Shown here in pieces: positions 9,109 to 16,022 of a stretch of 21,378 bases of DNA (positions are counted from its first letter, which is position 1; every line of letters starts with the position of its first letter). A program made the position numbers and the translations under genes. The notes below the pieces were generated by a model that saw only the letters and a list, made by a program, of their open reading frames with translations, had not been told where the DNA came from and made no database searches. The stretch comes from an uncultured Pseudomonadota bacterium (lineage in GTDB: Bacteria; Pseudomonadota; Gammaproteobacteria; Burkholderiales; Burkholderiaceae), in contig CAMLIZ010000073.1 in NCBI GenBank assembly GCA_946480245.1, positions 1-21,378 on the forward strand, read 5' to 3'.

Positions 9109-9927
9109 TCAGCCGCGCACGGCGCCGGCGGTCAGGCCCGCCACCAGGCGGCGGGCGGAGAAGAAGAACGCGACCAGCAGCGGCAGCATCGCGATCGCGC
9201 TGCCGGCCATCAGTGCGCCCCATTCGGTGTTGTTCGGGCTTTGCATGCTGCGCAGCGCCAGCGGCAGCGTGTAGTTCTCCACCGAGCGCATCACCACCAG
9301 CGGCCCGACGAAGTTGTTCCAGCTGTTGATGAAGGTGATGAGCCCGAGCGTGCCGAGCGCCGGCCCCAGCAGCGGCAGCACCACGCTCCAGAAGATGCGG
9401 AACTCGCTGCAGCCGTCCATGCGCGCGGCGTCCAGCAGGTCGCGCGGGATCGCGCTGCCGATGTACTGCCGCATCATGAAGATGCCCAAAGCGCCCGCGG
9501 CACCGGGGATGTACAGCGCGCGCGGCTGGTCGATCCAGCCCAGCGCGCTCATCACCATGAAGCTGGGAATCATGTTGAGGAAGCTGGGCAGCATCATCGA
9601 GCCCAGCACCATCGCGAACAGCGCGCGCTTGAAGCGGAACTCGTACACCGCGAACGCAAAGCCGGCCAGCGAGCACAGCAGCAGGTTCAGCGCCGTGGTC
9701 ATGCCGGCCACGTACAGGCTCAGCCCCAAATTGCGCCAGTACGGCAGACGCTCCAGCAGCAGCTGCAGGTTGGAGAAGAACGCGCTGCCGAACCACAGTG
9801 GCGGCGGTGTGTTGAAGATCTCGCTGCGCGTGTGGGTGGCGAACACGAACGTGAAGTACAGCGGCGCCACCAGCACCAGCGCGCCGAAGCCCACCAGCGT
9901 GAGTTCCAGAGGATGGCGGCGGCTCAT
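9109..9927 (-). CDS. Carbohydrate ABC transporter permease (MalG type)
   Basis: A 272-residue inner-membrane permease of the CUT1 family, second of a pair. It has a hydrophobic N-terminal helix (LTLVGFGALVLVAPLYFTFVF), four or five further helices and the cytoplasmic EAA-type loop DLLDAARMDGCSEFRIFWSVVLPLLGPAL, which docks on the ATPase. Near its end NSWNNFVGPLVV is typical of MalG-like proteins. The ATG at 9927 overlaps the stop of the first permease (ATGA) and gives the family length of about 270-280. The same frame stays open far upstream, but that part is a shadow of the first permease. Substrate is not readable from the sequence; the operon's GH1 enzyme suggests a beta-glucoside. Confidence 0.95.
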   Translation of the reverse strand: MSRRHPLELTLVGFGALVLVAPLYFTFVFATHTRSEIFNTPPPLWFGSAFFSNLQLLLERLPYWRNLGLSLYVAGMTTALNLLLCSLAGFAFAVYEFRFKRALFAMVLGSMMLPSFLNMIPSFMVMSALGWIDQPRALYIPGAAGALGIFMMRQYIGSAIPRDLLDAARMDGCSEFRIFWSVVLPLLGPALGTLGLITFINSWNNFVGPLVVMRSVENYTLPLALRSMQSPNNTEWGALMAGSAIAMLPLLVAFFFSARRLVAGLTAGAVRG

Positions 9928-10910
9928 GCGTGTTCGCCTCCTTCCGAACGGAACAGCCGCGCGTTGATCCAGCTCACGGCCACGATCACCAGGAACAGCA
10001 GCCACGAGATGGCCGACGCGGTGCCGAAGTCGCCGTCGGCGAACGCGGTGCGGTACATGAAGATCGCGGTGGTCTGCACCGACTGCGCCACGCCGCTCTC
10101 GCCGTCGATCAGGATGAAAGGCTCCTCGAACAGCTGCAGGTTGCCGATGATCGTGAGCGTGACCGCGAAGTACATCATCGGCTTGAGCAGCGGCAGCGCG
10201 ATGTGGCGGAACTGCTGCCACTGGCTGGCGCCGTCCAGCGTGGCGGCCTCGTAGAGATCGTTGTCGATCACCTGCAGCGCCGACAGGTACAGCACCACGT
10301 TCCAGCCCAGGTAGCGCCAGAACACCACGAAGGCCACCGCCGGCTTGGTGAACACCGCCTTGCCCAGCCAGTCCACGTTGCCGGCGGGCAGCAGCGCGCC
10401 GAGGCCGGGCACGTGGCGCAGCGCGTCGATGGCCGCATTGATGGCGCCGTAGTCCTTGGAGAACAGCGTGGCGAAGATCAGCGCGATGGCCACGCTGGAG
10501 GTGATGTACGGCACGAAGTACGCGCCAACCACCGCGTTGCGGCTGCGCTTCAGGCGCCGGTGGATGAAATACGCCAGCGGCACCGCCACCACGTGCTGCG
10601 GCACGCCGGACACGATGGCGAACCACAGCGTGTTGTACAGCGACTGGTGGAACCACGGGTCGCCGAGCGTGAACGTGTAGTTGCCCAGGCCCACCCAGCG
10701 CATGGCCTGGAGGCCGGCGGCCGGGTTCCACTGGTGCAGCGAGAGCCAGATCGAGAACAGCAGCGGGAACAGCCCGAACACGAAGAACAGGATGAAGAAC
10801 GGCGAGATGAACACGTAGGGTGCCCACCTGCGGCGGTCGAAGCGGCGGCGCCGCGCCGGCGCGGTGGCGGCCGCCGATGCGGGCATGGCAGAGGGCGGCA
10901 AGGTGCTCAT
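9924..10910 (-). CDS. Carbohydrate ABC transporter permease (MalF/LacF type)
   Basis: A 328-residue inner-membrane permease. An Arg-rich cytoplasmic N-terminus (about 1-28) precedes the first helix, APYVFISPFFILFFVFGLFP, typical of LacF/UgpA-like subunits. The EAA loop reads EAATLDGASQWQQFRHIALPLL (about 217-238), and the protein ends with a last helix (SWLLFLVIVAVSWINARLF). It is slightly longer than the usual 290-310 because of a loop around DYGAINAAIDALRHVPGLG. Its ATG lies 13 bp below the stop of the binding protein, and its stop overlaps the next permease. With that partner it should form the heterodimeric channel. Assignment to the family is certain; the sugar is inferred from neighbours. 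Confidence 0.95.
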   Translation of the reverse strand: MSTLPPSAMPASAAATAPARRRRFDRRRWAPYVFISPFFILFFVFGLFPLLFSIWLSLHQWNPAAGLQAMRWVGLGNYTFTLGDPWFHQSLYNTLWFAIVSGVPQHVVAVPLAYFIHRRLKRSRNAVVGAYFVPYITSSVAIALIFATLFSKDYGAINAAIDALRHVPGLGALLPAGNVDWLGKAVFTKPAVAFVVFWRYLGWNVVLYLSALQVIDNDLYEAATLDGASQWQQFRHIALPLLKPMMYFAVTLTIIGNLQLFEEPFILIDGESGVAQSVQTTAIFMYRTAFADGDFGTASAISWLLFLVIVAVSWINARLFRSEGGEHA

Positions 10911-10923
10911 GGTGCGGGTCGCG

Positions 10924-12204
10924 TCAGCGGCGCAGGCGCCGCTCGAGCAGGTGGCGCGCGTCGGCCAGCGCCTGCGGGATCGGCTTGCCTTCGCTGACGA
11001 CCTGCTCGAATTCGTCGCGGATCACGCGCGTGGCCATCGCATCGTCCTTGTTCACGGGAATCGGCGGCACGTGGCGTGCAATGTCGCGCCACAAGAGCCG
11101 CGCGCGCTGGCCGCCCAGGTAAGGGATGGGATCGGCCATCATGGGGTCGTCCTGGGCGGCCAGCAGCGCGGGAAAGGCGTCCATCACGCGCAGCGACTCG
11201 AGCTGGATGTCGCGGCGCGTGGTCATGAAGCGGATGAAGTCCCACGCCGCCTGCTTGTGCTCGGCCAGGCGCGGGATCGCGTAGAACGAGCCGCCGTAGG
11301 AGGCGTACTGGCCGCCGGGCAGCATCGCCGAGCGCCACAGGCCGGCCGAGTCGGGCGCGAGCCAGTTCTTCAGGTGGCCCACCAGCCAGCCGCCCATCAT
11401 CTGCGTGGCGATGCGGTTCTGCTTGAAGCCGGCGGTCCATTCGTTGCTCCAGCTCACCGCGTTGGCGTCGAGCCCCAGCCGGCGCACCTCGCGGCCGAGC
11501 TCGAACGCGCGCACGAAGCGCGGCGTGTCCACCAGCACGCGACCGTCGCGCGAGAAGTACAGGCCCTCGCCCTCCTGCACGCCGGTGCGGATCAGGATGT
11601 CGCGCAGGTCGGCGGCGTCGGCCATCAGGTAGGCGCCGGTGGCGGCCTTGATCTTCCGGCCCGCGGCGATGTAGGACTGCCAGCTCGCGGTGAGCTCGGC
11701 CTCGCTCACGCCGGCCTTGTCGGTCATGTCCTTGCGGTACAGCAGCGTGCCGGGGCCGATGTCGGTGGGCAAGCCGATCAGCTGGCCCTGCTTGTTGATG
11801 CATTGCGCAAACGCGAACGGCACGAACAGCGGCTGCAGCGCCATGCCGTTGAACGGCGGTTTGGACAGATCGGCGAGGCCGCCCGATTCGGCGAACTTGC
11901 CGAGGAAGCGGAAGTCCAGCGCCATCACGTCGGGCACGCCGGAGCCGGTGGCCAGCACCGTGGTCATCGCGGTGTGGTGGTCGGCGTACTGCAGCGACGC
12001 GATCTTCACCTGCACGTCGGGCCGCTCCTGGCGCCACTCGGCGAGCGCGGCCTTGGCGGATCGGTCCAGGTCCGGAAAGGTGGCCACCGTGATGACGGTC
12101 GGCGCGCCCGCCGCGCCCGCCGCGGGTGCCGCCGGGCTGCAGCCGATGCTGGCCGCCGCGGCCAGCGCGGCCACCGCCCAGCGAGCGAGGCGGCACAAGG
12201 TCAA
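10924..12204 (-). CDS. Extracellular solute-binding lipoprotein of the sugar ABC importer
   Basis: A 426-residue family 1 sugar-binding protein. From the chosen TTG at 12204 it begins with a compact lipoprotein signal: Arg at 5 and 8, a hydrophobic stretch, then SIGC with C22 as the lipid site. The mature part opens with TVITVATFPDL and has the family's landmarks (GSGVPDVMALD, GLPTDIGPGTLLYRKD, MMGGWLVG, AAWDFIRFMTT). The TTG is preferred because GGAG stands 8 bases before it and because the in-frame ATG at 12237 lies inside the operator and likely -10, so it would not be on the transcript. An alternative is TTG at 12198. The protein is periplasmic, anchored to the inner membrane, and hands a sugar to the permeases. 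It is first in the six-gene operon. Confidence 0.92.
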   Translation of the reverse strand: MTLCRLARWAVAALAAAASIGCSPAAPAAGAAGAPTVITVATFPDLDRSAKAALAEWRQERPDVQVKIASLQYADHHTAMTTVLATGSGVPDVMALDFRFLGKFAESGGLADLSKPPFNGMALQPLFVPFAFAQCINKQGQLIGLPTDIGPGTLLYRKDMTDKAGVSEAELTASWQSYIAAGRKIKAATGAYLMADAADLRDILIRTGVQEGEGLYFSRDGRVLVDTPRFVRAFELGREVRRLGLDANAVSWSNEWTAGFKQNRIATQMMGGWLVGHLKNWLAPDSAGLWRSAMLPGGQYASYGGSFYAIPRLAEHKQAAWDFIRFMTTRRDIQLESLRVMDAFPALLAAQDDPMMADPIPYLGGQRARLLWRDIARHVPPIPVNKDDAMATRVIRDEFEQVVSEGKPIPQALADARHLLERRLRR

Positions 12205-12232
12205 GGCGTTGTCTCCATGATCATGGCGAGCG

Positions 12233-12261
12233 AGCATGACAACGGTGTCAGTACGGGTCAA
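12233..12261 (-). promoter_or_regulatory. Promoter of the sugar-import operon with LacI-type operator (O1)
   Basis: On the minus strand TTGACC (12261-12256) and CATGCT (12238-12233) are spaced 17 bases apart, a fair -35/-10 pair. The palindrome TGACAACGGTGTCA (12237-12250; 5-bp arms TGACA/TGTCA plus central CG) fills the spacer and touches the -10, a position suited to repression. Matching palindromes occur in the receptor/halogenase spacer. The -35 overlaps the stop codon of the first lacI-type gene. Transcription would start near 12226, giving a short leader with GGAG before the TTG start. The operator is seen directly; the promoter is an inference. Confidence 0.7.
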
Positions 12262-13325
12262 TCTGCGGTCAACCCGGATGCCGTCGCGATCGCGCGGCGC
12301 CGCGCAACGGGCGCGGCCGCACTCGAGTCGCGCAGCAGCAACTTGTGCGCGATCACGCATTCGCTTGGCGCCTTGCCGTCGCGCCCGACCAGCATGTCCA
12401 CGGCCGCAGCCGCCATCTCGAACACCGGCTGGCGCACCGTGGTGAGCGCGGGCCACACCAGGCTGGCGGCCGGTGAATCGTCGAAGCCCACCACCGACAG
12501 TTGCGCCGGCACGTCGATGCCCATGCGCTGCGCCACGGCGAGCACGCCGAGCGCCATGTCGTCATTGCCTGCGAACACCGCGGTGGGCCGCGTGCGCCCG
12601 CGGAACAGGCGGTGCGCCGCCTGCACACCCGAGGAGAACGTGAAGTCGCCGTCGCACAACCAGCGCTCCTCCACGGCAAGCCCGTGCGCGCGCATGGCAC
12701 GCAGAAAGCCGCGCAGGCGCGGCGCCGACGCGGCCTGCTCGCGCGGCCCCTGCACGAAGGCGATGCGGCGGTGCCCCTGCGCGATCAGCACGCGGGTGAG
12801 CTCCTGCGCGGCACGCGCTTCGTCCATGCGCACGTGCGGCAGCTTCTGGCCGCGTGCATTGGGCGACAGCAGCACGCACGGCGTGCCCGCAGCCTGCAGT
12901 GCGGCCAGCACCTCCGCGTTGTCGCAGATCGGCGGCGTGAGGATCATGCCGTCGGGCCGCAGCGCGGCCAGCATGTGGTCGAGCCGCGAGGCGATGGCCT
13001 GCCGATCGTTGCCCAGCGACTCCACCACCAGGTGGTAGCCCCATTCGCGGCAGCGCATCGTGGCGCCGCGCTGCACGCCGGCCACGAAAGCGGCGCTGGG
13101 GTCGTAGTACAGCAGGCCAAGCATGAACGAGCGCGCACCGGCCAGGCTGCGCGCCGACAGCTTGGGCCGGTACTTCAGCTCGGCCGCCACGGCCAGCACG
13201 CGCTCGCGCGTGGCCGGTTTCACGTTGACCTCGTGGTTCAGCACGCGCGACACGGTCTTGATCGACACGCCCGCGCGCTGCGCCACTTCGACGATGGTGG
13301 GCGCTGCGCCCCCGCGTTCGCTCAC
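12258..13325 (-). CDS. LacI-family transcriptional regulator 1
   Basis: A 355-residue LacI/GalR repressor-type protein. The helix-turn-helix lies at about residues 10-30 (TIVEVAQRAGVSIKTVSRVLN), followed by the hinge-helix segment RPKLSARSLAG. The rest is a periplasmic-binding-protein-like effector domain with GLLYYDPS, DGMILTPP, HRRIAFVQG, FAGNDDMALG and VVGFDDSPAA. The start is the GTG at 13325, with AAGGAG 5 bases upstream; the frame continues upstream into the hairpin region without homology. It lies between the receptor gene and the importer operon, and its 3' end overlaps the importer promoter. It probably represses the receptor, halogenase and importer through the TGACAACG-type palindromes and is released by a sugar. 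The second regulator (17583-18662) is a close paralogue. Confidence 0.95.
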   Translation of the reverse strand: MSERGGAAPTIVEVAQRAGVSIKTVSRVLNHEVNVKPATRERVLAVAAELKYRPKLSARSLAGARSFMLGLLYYDPSAAFVAGVQRGATMRCREWGYHLVVESLGNDRQAIASRLDHMLAALRPDGMILTPPICDNAEVLAALQAAGTPCVLLSPNARGQKLPHVRMDEARAAQELTRVLIAQGHRRIAFVQGPREQAASAPRLRGFLRAMRAHGLAVEERWLCDGDFTFSSGVQAAHRLFRGRTRPTAVFAGNDDMALGVLAVAQRMGIDVPAQLSVVGFDDSPAASLVWPALTTVRQPVFEMAAAAVDMLVGRDGKAPSECVIAHKLLLRDSSAAAPVARRRAIATASGLTAD

Positions 13326-13346
13326 GCGTGCTCCTTCAAACGACAA

Positions 13347-13376
13347 GGGGCCGCCGAATGGTGGATCGGCGGCCCC
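13347..13376 (-). terminator. GC-rich hairpin after the receptor gene (terminator or processing hairpin)
   Basis: GGGGCCGCCG and CGGCGGCCCC form a perfect 10-bp stem with a 10-base loop. On the minus strand the stem is followed by TTGTCGTTTG, a weak T-rich tail. It lies between the receptor stop (13429) and the GTG of regulator 1 (13325), just before that gene's ribosome site. It could be a leaky terminator that reduces read-through from the strongly expressed receptor gene into the regulator gene. Confidence 0.55.
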
Positions 13377-13378
13377 AC

Positions 13379-13397
13379 GGTGCCGTTGTGCGGCACC
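13379..13397. repeat. Second hairpin in the receptor/regulator spacer
   Basis: GGTGCCG (13379-13385) and CGGCACC (13391-13397) form a perfect 7-bp stem with a 5-base loop, only 2 bp from the 10-bp-stem hairpin at 13347-13376. On the minus strand it comes first after the receptor stop. No T-run follows it. In tandem, the two could stabilise the receptor mRNA 3' end or help termination. Confidence 0.5.
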
Positions 13398-13428
13398 GCC
13401 AACTCTCACACTCTGGCCTGCGGCCCGC

Positions 13429-15840
13429 TCAGAAGAAGTCCACGCCCACGTTGAATCCGTAGGTGCGCGGCGGCAGGTACTGCGACTGCCATGCGCCGAA
13501 GGAGTTCTGAGCGTTGGTCTTCACCAGCTCGTTGCCGGCGTTGCGCACGTAGCCGTCCACGTACCAGTCCTTCCTGGAGGTGTAGCGCAGGCCCACGTCG
13601 GCCAGGGTGTAGGCCTTCTGTCGGTCGCCGTCGCCCAGGTTGAACACGCTCAGCCAGCTGCCGGTTTCGTGGTGCACCATCAGGCGCGGTGCCAGGGTGT
13701 CGCCGTTGCCGAAGTGGAAGGTGTGCTCGTACTGCACGGTGGCGGCGAACTTCGGCGCATGCGGCAGCTGGTTGCCGGTGACGTTCAGGCACTTGATCGT
13801 CGCATCGAGCGGGCACACGGGCAGCGAGTAGTCGTTGCTGCCCGCGTACAGCACGCCGAGCTTGGTGTGCGTGTAGGAGAACGTGGCCTGCACGCGGTCG
13901 TCGTCGGTCAGCTTGTACGCCAGCTCCGACTCGAAGCCCGACACCTTGGCGCCTTCGGCGTTGGAGGTGGCCAGCGCATGGTTGCCGCTGGCCAGCGTGA
14001 CCGGCGCGCTGAACTGGAAGTCCTTGAAGCGCTCGTAGTACGCGGCGTTGTTCCAGCGCAGCTTGCCGCCGAGGAAGGTGTTCTTGGTGCCCACCTCGTA
14101 GTTGGTCAGCGTCTCGGCGCCGTAGGGCACGCCGCCGTCCTGCAGGCCGCCGCTCTTGTAGCCGGTGGACACGCTGCCGTAGACCATGAAGTCCTTGCTC
14201 ACGTCGAAGGCGGCCCGCGCCAGCCAGGTGACCTTGTTCTTGTGGTACTTGCCGTCGTTGTTCTGGTACGTGCTGAAGTTGGATCCGGCCGCCAGCGGGT
14301 CGAGCCCGATGTCGATCGGCACGCCGGCGGGCGTGCCCGACCAGCCGTTGTTGGTGCCGCCTTCGTTCTTGCGCGTGTCGTCGGTATAGCGCGCGCCGCC
14401 GGTGAGGTGGATGGCGTCGGTCACGTTCCAGGTGGCCTGGCCGAACACCGCCTTCGACTCCACGGTCTCCTTCGGCTGGATGAACGATCCCTGCCAGCCG
14501 ACGGTGCCCTCCTGGGTGCCGTTCATGATCGGAATGTCGAAGCGGATGCCGTTGTCCTCGGCCGCGTAGTAGGCGCCCAGGATCCAGTCGACCGCGTGGT
14601 TGCCGCGCGACTGCAGCCCCAGCTCATGGCTGTAGTTCTTGTACTTCGACCAGTTGGTGCGGTCTTCCTGGTAGGTGGCACCGGTGGTGAAGCTGGTGGG
14701 CACGGTGGCGCCGCCGGCCTGGTCGAAATCGCTCTGGCCGCTGTAGTGCGAGTAGCCGGCGATGTAGGCCAGGCTGAGGTAGTCGCTCAGGTCCCAGTCG
14801 AGGCGGCTGCGCAGCGTGTTCACGTCGCGCTTCAGGTACGGCGCCACCTGGATCAGCGCAGACCACTGGCTGGTGCCGTCGCGCGGCGTCTGCAGCAGGT
14901 TCATGTTGGGCGTGCCGCGGTCCAGGAACTGCTCGTACGACAGGTTCCACTTGATGTCGCGCGTGGGCTTCCACAGGAAGCTCAGGCGCGCGGCCGTCTG
15001 GTCCTGCGCGTTGTACTTGGGGCCGCCCTGGATGAACAGGTTCGGGTTCAGCGGAATGAAGGGCTTGTCGGTGATGCCGGAGGCGTTGTAGGCGGCCTGC
15101 TGGTCGGCCAGCGACGGATGCGGCGCGCGCTGGTAGTCCACGTAGCCGTCGTGCTGCTCGTGCACGAACGCGAAGCGCATCGCCATGTCGTCGCCGATCG
15201 GCACGTTGAACGCGCCGCGCAGGCCCTGGCGGTTGTAGTTGCCCAGGCCGCCTTCGATGTTGCCGAACTTGTCGTGCAGCACCGGCTTGGCGGTTTGCAT
15301 GTTGACCGCGCCCACCGTGGAGTTGCGGCCCCACAGCGTGCCCTGCGGGCCGCGCAGCACTTCGATGCTGTCCATGTCGAACAGCAGCGCGGCAGCGCCT
15401 TCCGCGCGCGGCGCGTAGATGCCGTCGACGAACAATGCCACCTCGGGGTCGGCGTATTCGGTCTTGGCGCTGTCGTTGCCGATGCCGCGCATCGTCATCG
15501 TGATGACGCCATGGTCACCTTGCGTGGTGGCCTGGAAGCTGGGCACCAGGCGCACCACGTCGGCCACCGTCTGCACGTGGGCCTTTTCGAGCTCGGTGGC
15601 GCTCAACGGGGTGACGGCCACCGGCGTGCGCTGCAGCGACGTGGAGCGCTTGGTGGCGGTGATGATCACCTCCTGCGTGCCGCCGTCGGCGCTGCCGACG
15701 ACCGCCGAGGCCGCGGTGGCGGGTGCCGCCGCGGCGGTGCCCTGCGCATGGACGGCACCGGCGCCGGCCAGCAGCAACACCACGGCCGCCTGCACGGGCG
15801 ACGCCATGGCGATGCGAAACTTGGGTGTACGACTTCTCAT
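13429..15840 (-). CDS. TonB-dependent outer-membrane receptor
   Basis: An 803-residue TonB-dependent receptor. The signal peptide is about 1-32 with cleavage after VHA, then a low-complexity Ala-rich linker. A TonB-box-like EVIITATKR is at 57-65. The plug domain carries TPVAVTPLSATELEKA, MTMRGIGND and the conserved IEVLRGPQGTLWGRNSTVGAVN. A long beta-barrel ends in the aromatic GVDFF typical of outer-membrane insertion. The ATG at 15840 has GAGGAG 6 bases upstream and starts the signal peptide; an upstream in-frame ATG at 15927 overlaps the promoter. The gene is divergent from the halogenase and upstream of regulator 1 and the importer, so uptake of a glycoside or linked aromatic is likely. 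Siderophore uptake is an alternative but fits the neighbours less well. Confidence 0.95.
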   Translation of the reverse strand: MRSRTPKFRIAMASPVQAAVVLLLAGAGAVHAQGTAAAAPATAASAVVGSADGGTQEVIITATKRSTSLQRTPVAVTPLSATELEKAHVQTVADVVRLVPSFQATTQGDHGVITMTMRGIGNDSAKTEYADPEVALFVDGIYAPRAEGAAALLFDMDSIEVLRGPQGTLWGRNSTVGAVNMQTAKPVLHDKFGNIEGGLGNYNRQGLRGAFNVPIGDDMAMRFAFVHEQHDGYVDYQRAPHPSLADQQAAYNASGITDKPFIPLNPNLFIQGGPKYNAQDQTAARLSFLWKPTRDIKWNLSYEQFLDRGTPNMNLLQTPRDGTSQWSALIQVAPYLKRDVNTLRSRLDWDLSDYLSLAYIAGYSHYSGQSDFDQAGGATVPTSFTTGATYQEDRTNWSKYKNYSHELGLQSRGNHAVDWILGAYYAAEDNGIRFDIPIMNGTQEGTVGWQGSFIQPKETVESKAVFGQATWNVTDAIHLTGGARYTDDTRKNEGGTNNGWSGTPAGVPIDIGLDPLAAGSNFSTYQNNDGKYHKNKVTWLARAAFDVSKDFMVYGSVSTGYKSGGLQDGGVPYGAETLTNYEVGTKNTFLGGKLRWNNAAYYERFKDFQFSAPVTLASGNHALATSNAEGAKVSGFESELAYKLTDDDRVQATFSYTHTKLGVLYAGSNDYSLPVCPLDATIKCLNVTGNQLPHAPKFAATVQYEHTFHFGNGDTLAPRLMVHHETGSWLSVFNLGDGDRQKAYTLADVGLRYTSRKDWYVDGYVRNAGNELVKTNAQNSFGAWQSQYLPPRTYGFNVGVDFF

Positions 15841-15925
15841 CTTGTCTCCTCGCGTGGGGGTGGAAGCTGCTGTCCGGCCCATGAATCGATGGTCTCGATG
15901 GTCGATCTCCGCCGAAAGCAGGCGC

Positions 15926-15955
15926 ATGATGCCAACCCGTTGACAACGCTGTCAA
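15926..15955 (-). promoter_or_regulatory. Candidate promoter of the TonB-dependent receptor gene
   Basis: On the minus strand a perfect TTGACA (15955-15950) is followed after 18 bases by CATCAT (15931-15926), which matches four of six positions of the -10 consensus. The -35 hexamer is one arm of operator O2, so repressor binding would block polymerase. Transcription starting near 15919 would leave a leader of about 80 bases before the ATG at 15840. Confidence 0.6.
15940..15955. promoter_or_regulatory. LacI-type operator O2
   Basis: TTGACAACGCTGTCAA is a palindrome with perfect 6-bp arms (TTGACA/TGTCAA) and a central CG, the hallmark of LacI-family operators. It shares the core TGACAACG with O1 (12237-12250) and O3 (15964-15977). 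Its centre is 23 bp from that of O3, close to two helical turns, which would allow two repressor dimers side by side. It covers the -35 of the receptor promoter. Confidence 0.75.
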
Positions 15956-15962
15956 CTGCAGA

Positions 15963-15991
15963 ATGACAACGTTATCGTTTCACCCTATGGC
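15963..15991 (+). promoter_or_regulatory. Candidate halogenase promoter overlapping operator O3
   Basis: ATGACA (15963-15968, five of six to the -35 consensus) is followed after 17 bases by TATGGC (15986-15991, first three bases matching the -10). Transcription from about 15998 would give a 25-base leader before the ATG at 16023. The promoter is weak by sequence alone; its support is its fit with O3 and with the chosen gene start. Confidence 0.4.
15964..15977. promoter_or_regulatory. LacI-type operator O3 (imperfect)
   Basis: TGACAACGTTATCG has the intact left half TGACAACG found in O1 and O2 and a degenerate right half. Its inner 12 bp, GACAACGTTATC, is palindromic except for one base pair. 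It lies over the proposed halogenase -35 and is two turns from O2. Being weaker, it may be filled cooperatively with O2. Confidence 0.6.
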
Positions 15992-16022
15992 CGCTGTGCG
16001 CGGCGCGCGACACGCTGCGCGG

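Noticed and set aside
13123..15966. Long plus-strand frame opposite the TonB-dependent receptor
   Set aside because: It mirrors the receptor and regulator 1, has low-complexity Val/Ala/Arg/Gly composition, and shows no family motif.
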